Of a DNA stretch of 64,000 nt, positions 1 through 12,156 are shown one piece after another. The stretch's first letter is position 1; each line of letters opens with the position of its first letter. Source of the stretch: Daphnia carinata (lineage: Eukaryota > Arthropoda > Branchiopoda > Diplostraca > Daphniidae); contig NC_081338.1 of NCBI RefSeq assembly GCF_022539665.2, positions 6,126,446-6,190,445 of the forward strand. The letters are read 5' to 3'. Below the pieces are notes generated by a model. That model had not been told where the DNA came from, did no database searches, and saw only the letters and a program-made list of their open reading frames with translations. Position numbers and translations under genes: made by a program.

Positions 1-831
1 CACTGATGAATGGTCGAAAACCATCCACGTAACGCTTTTTTAACATGAAAATATCTAATTAATTAACTTGTTTTGATAGACAACGTAAATGATTACCCTA
101 TTTGTATTCGACTAGATCTAATCATTCAGCTGAATATTAAAAATTATTCGGTCCGGCAACATAGCATTGTCCCGCTCGTTTTAAAACGTTCTTGGGCGGG
201 GACAACATTGTTTAAAACCAGACTCACACAAATTCAAGAATAAGTACACACTACTACGACGCTTTTATGAGTATAACATGATATGTTTTTAGATGCCAGA
301 ACACCAAGAGCACAGATTTTCTTTAATTACATTTTTTGAGGCCCATCCACCAACGCAACCCATGGATAGTGGATACCTAGTTTAACATCAAATATTCAAT
401 GTGCAGGCGCCATTTCTTCAACCGACAAAAGAGCCCTTAAACAATCTGGAGAAGGAGCTTTATAATTAATTTTGAACACACTTTATTTTGATTACTCTGC
501 TTCTATTTTCTTACATGCAGGTTCTTAACTGTCAGTTACAGGAGCACCGAAGAGTTGGATGCACGTTCTTGAGCGTATTCCAACATGTAGCAGTTTAAAA
601 ACTAAACTAACGTAATACCATATTTTTAGGTATTGTTACTAAATCTTTTTGCTTATATATTATGAAGGGTTATATATTGTTAACAATTCATTAATAAATG
701 TTTTGTTTTTTTGACAGTCGTGTGTGAAATTTGGCAACATATAACTTCTCCCGCGATGATTTTGGCACTTCTCTGTTGTCTTGATTTTGAAGTTTTCTTC
801 CAAAGCAAATAAAAACCAACAATTTAAAACA
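1..831. other. AT-rich region upstream of ORC5, with one weak terminal-exon candidate
   Basis: No recognisable gene is present. One short candidate lies at 293-385 (+): an AG acceptor at 291-292 is followed by 30 open codons and a TAA. It could be the last exon of a gene that starts left of the window, and it resembles no family I know. The rest is AT-rich, with an AATAAA-like stretch near 692. The ORC5 promoter presumably lies just upstream of 832, but no TATA box is clear. Confidence 0.3.
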
Positions 832-2417
832 ATGGAAAATAATTCAATAAAGGTGATTCTTAAAACTGAAATACCTCATCGAGATCAACAAATTGACATA
901 CTGGTGGATATCCTTCAAACCGTAAGAATCTAACGACGTTTACGTTCATCTCAAACTATTTTAACATGACTGAATTTGGTGCAGAGAACTCTTCCACCTT
1001 TTTTGTATGTTTATGGCCACACGTCTACGGGAAAATCTTTAGTTGTTCAGCAAGTTATACAGTCGATAGAGACTATTCAGTATGCAGCAATCCAATGCAT
1101 TGAATGCCTGAGCCCTCGCTTTCTTTACGAATCAGTATTGGAGCAGTTGGGATGTGAAGATCGTTGTGACAGTGCCAATGACTTTGCCAGGCATCTTAAA
1201 CAATCATATGTTGGCAGACCAATTTGTATTGTGCTTGATAAGGCAGAAAGGTTGAGAGACCTAAATGATGGAATGCTAATCCCTATGCTTACCAAAATCC
1301 CGGAATATACTGGGCTCAATATTTGCATCATGTTCATCTCTGAAATTCCTTTTGAAAAGTTTCGTTGTGGCACAGGAAGCCTTGATCCCATCCACATCTT
1401 TTTCCCACAGTACAGTAAAGGTATTTTATTTATTACATGTGTCAGGTGTTTGTAATAATGTATACATTTTGTTTAATTTGTGTAGAAGAAATTCTTGATC
1501 TACTGATGAAGGAGTGCCCACAGCCAGAAAATTCATCTTTGTACCAGACATACTTGTCCATGATATTGGGTGTTTTCTTGGTTGCATGTCGCGATTATTG
1601 CGAGCTGCGCTACATAGCCTCACAGCACTGGGATTCTTTTATGGAGCCAATCAATAATGGAGAAATTGACCGAACTCAGGCAGTTAAACTGTGGCGACAT
1701 CTTGAACCGAAACTTCGATCGAGTCTTAATACAGTCTACGTTCGTGGTCCTGATTCATGCGGGACTCAAATTGGCCTCAAAATGGAGCTACCATTCTTTT
1801 CCAAGTTTCTAATCATCGCCGCATATTTAGCTAGTTATAACCCGGCTCGATACGACCGACGCTTATTCGTCAAAGCCAAAGAGGGCAGGAAAAATAAGGA
1901 CAAGGGTTTGAAGTCCCTAAAGAAGCAAAAACTGCATAATGCCGCTCGCTTGATGGGTCCCAAAGTCTTCCCGATCGATCGACTGATGGCCATTTTCTAT
2001 TCAATTGTCGAAGAACGAGTCACGCCATCCTTAAATATATTTGTACAGGTATGAGCCTTTCCCCTTTGTTAATCGCGTTATTGCCAAGCACACTTTCGAG
2101 ATCGTGACGCCTTTTCGTTGTTCAATACGCAGATTTCCACTTTGGTTTCCTTAAAGCTCCTGACACACACGGGATCTGCGGCCATGTTTCAAGGAGTTCC
2201 TAAATACCGCTGTAATGCCGGTTACGATTTGGTCAGAAGCTTAGCGAGGTAACATTCATTTCGTTAAACCTTTTTTTATGATTCTTATCAGATTTTCCAG
2301 CCCGGAATTTACTTTGATCATAGTTAATAACTTAATGAATATGGGGTTTTTATTTAATGCTTTTACAGGACGGTGAATTTCGAGCTTGGGCGTTACCTCT
2401 ATGACACGACTGTTTAA
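832..2417 (+). CDS. ORC5: Origin recognition complex subunit 5
   Basis: ORC5 is an AAA+ subunit of the origin recognition complex, which binds replication origins and helps load the MCM helicase in the nucleus. I read five coding exons: 832-921, 985-1420, 1486-2048, 2133-2248 and 2369-2417. All have GT/AG borders and matching phases, and together they give 417 residues, close to the roughly 435 of animal ORC5. The Walker A motif GHTSTGKS is near residue 45 and a Walker B-like IVLDKAE near residue 113. The C-terminal part carries the conserved ORC5 pattern, including FFSKFLIIAAYLASYNPARYD and the ending FELGRYLYDTTV. The start ATG at 832 is the first in frame and lies before the HRDQQ segment typical of the family. 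Introns are 63-120 bp. The fimbrin gene follows on the same strand. Identity is confident; exon ends are inferred by eye. Confidence 0.93.
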
Positions 2418-3094
2418 ACCACTTTATTTGGGGCTATATACTATTACCGTCATCATTGATAAAAAGGTTTTGTACATTATTTATTGAAAATTTTTTAAGT
2501 TTTTCAACCGTGTGCCCTCAATCTATGCATCCTGTACAATATAGATAACAATGCAAGACGGTTGTACACTTCATTGTTTAAACTGATAATTTTGTTTTCC
2601 CCTTTCTTTACATGTGATTTCCTAATGGCGTCTACCAGTGAAATTGCAAAAGAAGATTTTGAAAAAATAAGATAAAAAGGTTCTTTCATAGACGACTACC
2701 ATACGACTGTTCAATATCGAAATTGAAGCTTAAAGTGTTATCGTTTAGACCACCGAATACTGTCAGAGTGAAACGGGTGGAAAGAAAAGCTTGATTGGGT
2801 GAAGCGGTATCGAGTTTATTTCCCTAAGCGGTAACTATTTACCTCGTGTGTAAAAGGCGTTGTTTGATATCTATCGGCCCAGAAAATATATAGCAGCTGA
2901 TAACGCACTCAAACCGCCATCCTTATAAATGGGGGCTGTGCAGTGGATGAGGGCGGGGTCACAGGGGGGAAAGGAAAAGTGGGAAGGGCCAGCATTTTTG
3001 AAAAAAAAAAGTATTTGAATCCCCGTCGGGGGTTTTAAAAGTGCCGGCTGCAAGTACGAGACGGCAACAGTGCTCTAACAGACGTCAAGCAAAG
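2418..3094. other. ORC5-fimbrin intergenic region
   Basis: This stretch holds the ORC5 3' UTR, with AT-rich sequence and an AATAAA-like signal not clearly placed, and the presumed promoter and 5' UTR of the upstream fimbrin first exon. I see no coding frame with splice support. A purine-rich G/A stretch at about 2936-3010 precedes the first fimbrin ATG. Confidence 0.5.
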
Positions 3095-6000
3095 ATGGCG
3101 CTTCATCAGAATCAGTGGAATGGAGCTTCTTCGAATATACGTAAATTTACCGAAGAAGAACGGCAAGAACTTCGTGAGCAGTTTGCCAGCGTGAGTGTGA
3201 ATCATTTCCTGTTTATCTTTTTTTGGCATTTTTGGTATTGGGTTTGGTTTTCTGGATTTGTGTGGCTTGATTAGTTAATCAGGTTACCAGCCGAAATTAC
3301 GGTTGAAAAGCAGATGACAGGCCTCAACTGACAGGGCCCCGCCTAAGTGAATTGACTTTCCTTGTTTCTTTCTTCTCGTTTTCTGACGAGGCACAAAAAG
3401 TAGGGAAAACAAAACGAAATCTAGGATTCCTTGGTCTCTTTTCATTAGTTTTACAGTCTCGATTTTGTTCATCGATTCTAGAGGAAAAGTAATGCATTCG
3501 ACACAGAAAACTGATACCCAATTCACCTGCTGATATTTCTGTAGCTCATATGGTTCTCTCTCTCTTTTTTTATCGTATCCTGCTTGTTTGAATTGAGAGC
3601 AAAAGTCGAGAGAGATTGTTCTAAACTGTGTGTTTTATACGCACTTTTGTGAAAACGTAGCCACAGACCAATAACGGCCGTATGAGTCACGTTTTTTTTG
3701 TGTGTTCCATCGTTTTTTCTTTTTGTTGTTTGTCCGCCGCCAAATATGGGTTCCTATTCCCCTGCTTTATTTTTGTTGGCTTTCTTATCGCTTTCTTCCA
3801 TCGAATCGAAACAGACTCGTTGAAACAAACCCACACACACACAACCGGACATCCTGCGTTGTCCTCTGTCGTCACTTGCCACTCTATTCCGACGATTACG
3901 TCACGATGTCGAAACACTTTTTCATGCATTTCTCAAAAAAAAAAAATGCAAGAGAAAATATTTCGACTTATTAAAATAATTTTCTGTATTTTTCTTTTTT
4001 TGTGGTTGGCTTGTAGGAAGACAACTCACACAAAAATAATCGTTTGTTTTTTTCGTTGCTTAAATTCTTTTCCCCCTTTTTTTTTTGTTTCTTAACTGGA
4101 GAAGAAGAAGATTCTTGTGAGTTGTTACTTCCCGACCCGTTGGTATATTCGGTGTGTGCCTTATATGGCCTTGGAAAAGTAGTTTCCCGCTATGGAAATG
4201 AAGCCGAGCCTCGATTCAAGGCCCCCACCTTCGTTTCGTCTTCTTCGTCTTCCTCCTCCTTCTTATACCATCCTCCCTTTTGTGTTTTTCCAACACATAT
4301 CTCTTTTCACATTCTTTCGCTGCTGCTGAATCGTTTCCCCTCTGCCTTCAAAAGAAAAAGAATTTCGTTTTGAGAAAAGTTGTTTCCCCCCCCCTTTCTT
4401 TCAATTATCTAACCAACGGGCAGAGAGATTGGGAATTTACCTGTTTCTCGCACAGACGTTTCAAAAGATCACCAACGACTTTTATCTTATCGTTTAGGCT
4501 TGACTGTTTTCGTGACAATTTATGAATGTAAAGAAAACCCTAACCGGTCAAACTTCCAAAATACGTTTTAATCTTTCACTTGTCAAGGAAAACGAAATGA
4601 ACGATTTGACATCAGGTAAACGTTGTCAGTCAACTTTGGGTTTTGTCTTCTACCTTATTGTTTAATGTAGCATTTCAAAGGTCGTGTTATCTCATCGCGG
4701 GTGGCTTTTTGGTTTTTTTTACGTGACTCCTGCATTGAAATTTGAGCCTCCGATGTGTGGGGCTTTTTCACAACGGGAAAGTATTAGAAAATTGTAAGCA
4801 AATGTTGACTATGGCTTAGGACAATCTTAGAATAGAAACAAGAAATGCCTAGCAATTTCAAAGAGTGCCCCCCCGCACACGTTTTTCGTTTGTTAAAACT
4901 CCCGGATTTTGTTTAAAATTTGGAAATGGTTTGCCGCGAAGGTCATGCGCTCAGCACGCGTTCAATCTTCACGTGAAAGCAGTAGAGCTTTTGTTATCTT
5001 CGACTGGACTCGAGTTAAAAATAACACACACCATTATTTATTCGGAAAAAAATACGGAGCTGCTGTTTTGTTTTGTTTTTTTTGTTAGTAAATGGGAAAA
5101 CCGCATCTTTGAGGGGGCTCCCTCGAAAAAAAAAAACGAACTCACGAACGAACCATCCGTGATGACAAAAAGAGGTTTTTTCGGTATTTGTGTTAAGCTT
5201 CTTGGCATTCCATCACAAAGTGTCGTCTGAAATTCCCCGAAAAGAATTTTTCTTTTTCTCAACAGAGTAAAAAAAAAAAAGAGCCGTTAATTTAGAAGCT
5301 CATAAATTGTGTCATTTAGTCAGTGAAGCGTAACTAATGAAACTACTTTCTCTCTGGAATTCCCATCCCATAAAACTTGTTGCTCATCAACTAATTACAA
5401 ACTGAGATAAAAAACAAAAACAGGAAAATGCTTTGCCAGTTCGCAGGAAACGCTTCGATATTCGATTACCAATTCCCCTATAGCTGATTCATCGACACAT
5501 GATACCCCCCCCCCTCGAGCTTTCTAAGTTAAGCTGCGTGACACGTAGACTAAAAGGGGACTCTTGACCTCCCGCAAAGGGGTTTCTTTTGTCGCTTTGC
5601 ACCTCGAGGAAATTGAAAAATGACTTCCCCTTTTAATTCTTTTTCTTTATTTTTAAGAGAGAAAGAAACCGCCTCGGGATGTCGGCGTGACTGTGTACGA
5701 TTAATGTGGGGCAATAACGAAGGGAAGGGGGGAAAAATTATTTTTATCGGCTATTTTTTTCGTTTCTGAAATGGTTTGAGAAGGTCACGCTCGGTCCACC
5801 GCATTCTGTGATTCTGCTCACGTACGAAATCGCTTGGAAAAACGCATGTTTTATTTCTTCTTTTTCAAACAACACACACACACACACACCGAAATGATTG
5901 TCTCAACTATTTTTGAAAAAAAAAAACAAGAAACAATTTGCGATTCACGTACGCGGAACGTAAAAATACCGCACGTCGGCTTATTTCGGTAGTCGCGCTT

Positions 6001-9000
6001 GATGTGCCATAGTTTCCGATCGTTTCGTTCCAGCCCCGTCGTCCGCTGCAACGTGAGTATAACGGACCAGAGTGTGTCAGTAGATTAACAACGGCCAAAA
6101 AAATAAATAAGACGTGTGCGTACGTAATATGTAACAAAATGGATACCTGCAGTCTCTCTTCATCCGATTAAGTAAAAATAAAAAAAAGATCCGTTCCAGA
6201 TCTGATTCCGTGCGTGACCGATTTATGGGCGAGGAGAGAACTCTTTAAGTGTAAGTAGTACTGGTACGTTTTTACAAGCAAAAGCTGCTTGTGTGTAACA
6301 TATGGAGGTACCAGCGGCACCATCTGCGCCTTACAACATGGAAAAAGCGCCTTCCAGGGACATTAAACAACAGTAAGAAATTTTTGCACTCACGAACCGG
6401 CTGACGGGATTTCTTTCTTATTCGGTCACGGGTTGGGACTTTCAACCGATGGCTAGTTTTCGCAGCGATGGTTGCGCAAAAAAAAGGAGCTTCATTGTGT
6501 GTCGGTCCGTTTATCCCCGTCAATAAACTAGGCCACTGTTTTTTCAAAGTGCCATCAGGTGCTGGCCAAAAGCAATAGAGAGAGAATCACTGGGATATAT
6601 AATCAAGCCGCTAGTCCGAGAGTCTGTTTCAGTCTAGCAACTGGTCTTGTTCGACATGGAAATACTCAATATCAAGCGCTGGGATACTCTTCTCGAATTC
6701 CGTCGTGATTTGCGTGACGTCTATTATTACCAGCAGGTTGTCGTTGTGTTTCAATGTGTTTATTTATTTATTTATTTTTTTACGACACAATGGTGTTTCA
6801 GTAATAAAAATTTTTGTTTTGTTTTTATTAGGTTGATCGCGATGGCTCCGGTTACATCGAACTGGCAGAATTGAAACAAGCGCTCGATATTTGCGGTTTT
6901 AAAATTCCCTCGTACGAGGTGCGCCGGATGATCGAAGAAGTTGATCGAGATCAAGAAGGCCCTGGCAAAGGAAGACTATCATTTGATGAATTTGAACACG
7001 TACGTTTTTTTTTTGTTTTTTAAATCAAAATTAAGTTATAATTGGTTTGAAAAAACGGTAAATGAAACGCTATTTTTTTTTTTATTCAAATGTAGTTGTG
7101 TGCCAAGTTGAAATCGCAGGATGTGGCTGCCACCTTCAAGAAAGTCGTATCGAAGCCGGAAAATTTGCACACGATCGGCGGCACTTCAAATGCTTCGTCA
7201 GAAGGCACCACCCACACGGTATGCAGATTATAACGGGATCTTACCACCTCCTTTTTTTTAATTATTATTATTTTCCTTATCTAATTTATTTTTCATTTTT
7301 TTTTTCTTTTGGTTGTTGAAATGCGTTGAAAACAGATTCGAATGGAAGAACAATTGGCCTTTTCTGATTGGATTAACACAAACCTCGGCGATGATAAAGA
7401 CCTTAAACACCTGTTGCCCATCGGTTCGACTGGCCGAAGTCTTTTCGAGAAAGTCAAGGACGGCATTCTGCTATGGTAACGAATAGAAATTGATGTGGCA
7501 GCATTCCTGTTTTTTTTTTAACAACGTTTTCTCCAATTTTTCATCTTGTTGTTGCGTAGCAAAATCATCAATCATTCTTGCCCGGATACGATCGACGAAC
7601 GAGCCATTAACATGAAGAATTTAACTGTGTACACGATGCACGAAAATTTGACGCTAGCCCTCTACTCGGCCCAGTCGATTGGTTGCAATATCGTCAACAT
7701 CGACGCTCACGATTTGAGTAAAGGCAAACCTCATTTGGTTCTTGGTCTCCTCTGGCAAATTATCCGGGTATGAAAACGCTTAAAGAAACAAAAAAGAAAT
7801 TGTGCTCGTTTAAAAAGGAAATTTCTCTTTTCTAATCATCGCCATTTTCACTAAAACAAAACATCTAATTTTTACAGATTGGTTTGTTCAACCAAATTAC
7901 GCTGGAACACTGCCCGGGTCTGACCAACTTACTGGGAGACAACGAACGTATTGAAGAGTTGATGAAACTCTCGCCGGAAGCCATCCTGCTCCGTTGGGTC
8001 AACTACCAGCTGGAAAAGTCGGGCACCAACCGACGCTGCGCCAATTTCAACTCCGACATTACCGACTCTGAGGTGTACACATACCTGCTGAAGCAGATCG
8101 CACCACTCGATGCCGGCGTCACGATGGAAGCCTTGAGGGTGAGTTTCTTTGCCCCAACCGCTGACTGTTTTTGCGGCCACCACCTTTCTGACCTGTTCCA
8201 TCCGTCGAAGACGTCAATTGAAAAAAACCTTCTATTCTGTTCCAGGAGAACGATTTGTTGCGTCGCGCCGAGTTGATGCTCCAACAGGCGGATAAGCTTG
8301 GATGCCGCAGTTTTTTGACGCCCAAGGACGTTGTCGATGGCGTCTACAAGCTCAATTTGGCCTTCGTCGCCAACCTGTTTAACAACCATCCCGCGTTGCA
8401 TGCCGATTCCTCCGTTCCATTCGAGGTACGGTTTCCTTTTTTTCAACTTGTTTGTGGTGGATATTTTCTGTTATTTTTACCTTCTAGACATTTGTCACAT
8501 GACCTCACCCTTTTTTTTTTTTTTTAGGCTCTTGAGAATTTAGAGGAGAGCCGAGAAGAGAAGACATACCGCAACTGGATGAACTCTTTGGGTGTGGCAC
8601 CCTACGTTAATTGGCTATACTCTGACCTGGCTGACGGCCTGGTCATCTTCCAGCTCTACGACGTCATCAAGCCAGGCATCGTTAACTGGAGCCGTGTGCA
8701 CAGGTGGGTTATCACAAAATAGTTTTGCATATTTTTTTTAAATTATTCATTTTTTTTGTTTGTTTGTTGCCTAAAGAGAGTTTTCCAAATTGAGGAAATT
8801 TATGGAAAAGTTGGAGAATTGCAACTACGCAGTCGAACTGGGCAAACAACTCAAGTTCTCTCTGGTCGGCATCGCTGGCAAAGACATTAGCGACGGCAAC
8901 CCAACCTTGACGCTTGGTAACATTTTCTTTTCTAAAAATTGAATTAAGTTCTAAAAATAAACTAATCGAATTTGCTTTGATCAAATAGCTTTAATCTGGC

Positions 9001-9503
9001 AATTGATGCGAGCGTACACGTTGTCAATTCTAACCCAATTGGCCGATACGGGAAGTCCGATCGTCGAAAAAGAGATTATCGACTGGGTGAACAATAAACT
9101 CGCCCAAGGCAAGAAAACAACATCCATCCGGAATTTCCAGGTAAACAAAATCAATCGGATTTTATTTCTTTGTTTATTTTGTTGGCAAACAAAATGTTTA
9201 CATTTCCGTTTCAAAACAAAAACAAACTAGGACTCTTCCATCGCCAAAGGTCGAGTGGTCATCGACTTGATCGACTGCATCAAACCGGGCACGATCAATT
9301 ACGATTTGGTACGCGAGGGCGGGTCGGACGAAGATAATCTGGCCAACGCCAAGTACGCCATTTCTATGGCTCGCAAGATCGGTGCCCGTGTCTACGCTCT
9401 GCCCGAGGACATTACTGAAGTCAAGCAAAAAATGGTCATGACGGTCTTCTCGACACTGATGGCTAGAGATTATGTTCCCAACATGGACAGCAAAAACAAT
9501 TGA
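3095..9503 (+). CDS. Plastin/fimbrin, actin-bundling protein, two alternative first exons
   Basis: Fimbrin cross-links actin filaments into bundles with two tandem pairs of calponin-homology domains after an EF-hand headpiece. The common exons are 6832-6999, 7096-7218, 7336-7475, 7560-7767, 7878-8138, 8246-8425, 8528-8703, 8777-8916, 8989-9140 and 9231-9503. All phases join without a break. Two first exons, both ending in phase 0, can splice to 6832. Exon 1a (3095-3190, 32 codons) gives a 638-residue protein and supplies a normal EF-hand entering helix (LREQFAS). Exon 1b (6656-6736, 27 codons) gives 633 residues with an unusual helix rich in R, W and Y. EF loop 1 is canonical ([12 protein letters not shown]). 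EF loop 2 reads [12 protein letters not shown] and lacks the usual acidic residues at positions 1 and 3. Family landmarks include [32 protein letters not shown] and [20 protein letters not shown]. Symbols differ between species (Fim, PLS3), so none is assigned. Confidence 0.93.
3191..6655 (+). other. Long first intron of fimbrin and second promoter region
   Basis: This 3.5-kb stretch separates the two fimbrin first exons. It is T-rich, with many A and T homopolymers and a (CA)n microsatellite at about 5870-5889. Open frames here are short, low-complexity and lack splice support, so I call no gene. Its right end carries the promoter of exon 1b. Confidence 0.6.
6596..6636 (+). promoter_or_regulatory. 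TATA box and initiator of fimbrin exon 1b
   Basis: TATATAA at 6596-6602 is followed by TTCAGTCT, an arthropod-type initiator, with the A at 6631. The ATG of exon 1b is 25 bp further on at 6656. The TATA-to-start distance of about 35 bp is slightly longer than usual. This supports an independent promoter for the second fimbrin isoform. Confidence 0.6.
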
Positions 9504-10319
9504 GGTGGAGAAAAACAAAAGATAAATCTTTTTGTTTCTCTCAAAACTGTTTACTATTATTGGCATGTAAGCGCCTACGAAAATATCCGAAGGCTATAAA
9601 CAAATCATGCGGTTAAAAATGAAGAGAAAAACAAAAAAAACCGATAAAATCCGCATTTTTCCAGACGGCATCACACACAGTTGATTTGTATTTTCCATGC
9701 TAACGTCCTTCCCCCTCTGTTTAAAATTTACGTTATATTTCAAATGATATAAACTTTTCAATTCTTCTTCTTGTTTACCCTTTTCTCTATCCCACGGCTT
9801 GCTGTGCGTGCTGCTGCGTGTGCTTGTTTTGTTGTTGTTGTTGTGTATGCAGTCGATCGTCGTCATCAAAGTGTGTTTCAAATTGTGGAAATGATTCTTG
9901 CAAAGAGAAGAAAAAAAAGGCGCCATACGTGTGTATATCCATCCAGAGAAAAGGATATAAATACGGTACTATTTACTAAGACTACAGCCGGGGACCAAAC
10001 CAAACAAATGTTTTTGTCAAAGTCTTATTGCTTCCCGATAAAAAAAAAATTTTTTTTTTTTTTTTTTTTTAAAAAAAAAATCCCTGTCCTTTAGTTCTAC
10101 CGAAAATCAGATGATTGTCATTGTGTGTTATTGACTTTATTTGTTTTCTTTAATATTATAAGTTTACCAGTTGGAATCATTTAAGAACATGTAAATAGTT
10201 ACCAAAAATTCAGTCCTGTTATACTTTCTGCTGGCATTATATACACACCGTTTAGTTGACCAAATCATCTTTAATCGTCATTTCTCGCGTAGAATGGGGA
10301 TAATGTAAAACAAAGTTCA
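9504..10319. other. Fimbrin 3' region and A/T palindrome
   Basis: This lies between the fimbrin stop and the TMEM243 stop, which converge, and probably holds both 3' UTRs. A run of about 10 A, 20 T and 10 A at roughly 10040-10080 forms a perfect A/T palindrome. No coding sequence is supported. Confidence 0.55.
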
Positions 10320-10832
10320 TTAGAAACCGTGGTGGTACAAATTGGCACAAATACAGAGCAAAATGATGTTTATGGAGTTGAAATAGATGATGAATCGAAC
10401 TCCAGAAGTTGATAGTTGATTTCTGTACCAAATCATCTGAAAGAAAATTAGGAGCTCATCAATGACAATCATCAAACATGGGGACTTGGTAGTCTTGTAA
10501 AGCAACAACATTCATCCTTACCAAAGCAATATTGGAAACACAAGTCAACAGGATGCAGGAGGAAAAGAAAACATTTAGCTGTACTGAAGATTCTTTGTGA
10601 AAAATGAAAGAACCAATAAACGTGCTGACTACAATAACAGCAGTGATGGAACCAAGAATAAAATGTAGCAATCTAGATCCCTATCAAGGACGAAAGAACA
10701 TGGTAATATAAATACCTGTTGTGGTTTTATTTTTAAATTTAGTACTTTGACGTCTGATGAAGGTAAACCAGGATGCAAGAGCGACGATCCAGCACCAATT
10801 TGTTCGTAACCACCGCCGTTAGAGTACGACAT
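10320..10832 (-). CDS. TMEM243: TMEM243 family four-helix membrane protein
   Basis: I read three coding exons on the minus strand: 10832-10716, 10680-10522 and 10436-10320, all in phase 0, giving 130 residues against about 118 in human TMEM243. The match rests on the C-terminal block RFIIYFNSINIILLCICANL, next to the family's LCICANLY signature, and on the helix FILGSITAVIVVSTFIGSFIF. The N-terminal 39 residues are Gly/Ser-rich and probably cytosolic. Four hydrophobic segments are visible. The function of the family is poorly known; the human gene has been linked only loosely to drug resistance. The introns are short (35 and 85 bp). The acceptor of exon 2 was chosen because it alone keeps the membrane frame. 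Confidence 0.85.
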
Positions 10833-12156
10833 TTTAAGAAATCTTCATGGGATTTTAATCAATCTGATAGGAAAACCAGTTTTAACACTGGCATTAAGGC
10901 TTCAACGGTCAAGACTGTAAGACAGACGATATCTAAGTGGAAAAAAATCAATAATCATAGAACGACGAACGTTGATATGACTATGATATAAAGATATTGC
11001 AATTATTTCGTATTTTGTTATGACAGCGATTTAAGGCGCTTGGACCTTGTGTTTGTCCTTGGAAATTTGAATAACATTTGAAGCCACCTAGTACCAAATA
11101 TTCCAAGTGACTTTTGCATCGAAAATCAAAATGAATGACATTTGAAATAACAATCATGGTAGAGGTAATAAATAATTTAATTTCACTAAAACGCAAAAAC
11201 AAAACAGAAAACTGGTAAGCGATAATGCTAAATATATAAATAACCAAAATGAACCTCTGAGAAGTTTCTGAGTTGACAACGCTGTATCCCACGCGTAAAT
11301 ATGGCACCTGGAAACATGCTTTAAAAAGAATGCCGAATCCTTACTCATTGAATTCGAGTGTTAAACCTGCAGCTGTGAAGTCGTACAATCGTTTTGTAAC
11401 TGAACCCAGTTGCCAACTCGTAAGCAGCATGCTGAATAAGGTAATTGCATATATTATTCAAGTGAACCGCGTATTTCGATTTAAGCTACTGCAATCCCAA
11501 AAAGTACGGGATCACTGTCCACTTGCATTGGTTTACTCCGTAACCTTTAATTCCCTGTAATATCTGACGTTACGAATTGCGATTATTCGAGGGACCAACA
11601 ATTCTGGTGTGTTTTTCAAAAGTTCGTGTTGCTCTTTTGTAGTTCTACCTTTCTCATTCATTTTTCATTATTTGTTTTGCATTTCAAAATGAAACACCCA
11701 AATGGAATGAAGTAGTATTTGTTTTGTCCTCAGCTTGTCAGAAATTAAAGTTTTATGTGGTATTAAAGCTTTATAATTAGACTCTGAATCTCCTAAACCT
11801 AATCGCAGTTCGTAACAGTGTTTTTGCTAGTATTTACTGTGTTTAGTGATATTCCATGTAAGCCATCTTTCATTTGTGCAGTTCGAATTGGTACCAATGA
11901 GTCATATCGCTGCAGACAGCTTGTTTTATTAAGAGACATCAGACGGAACAAAGTAACAGATTTTTCTAACTTACAAAATTATTTCAACCATGCTTGACGC
12001 ACTAGTTTCCATTAATTAAAGCTCATTAATCTTTCCTATCGAAAATTAATTTCTTTCTAATTGTACCGTAGGTTGTCTACTTTTTATGTGAAGAGTTAAC
12101 TCAAATGCTGAGCACGTGGTGAAACGGTGGTACTATCGCTTCGACAAGAAAAAGAA
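10833..12156. other. Region between TMEM243 and the BTB gene
   Basis: A short open segment at 11329-11441 (+) runs from an ATG to a GTAATT donor and could be a 5' exon of the BTB gene or of another transcript. I cannot join it in frame to anything. The rest is AT-rich with no recognisable feature. Confidence 0.3.
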
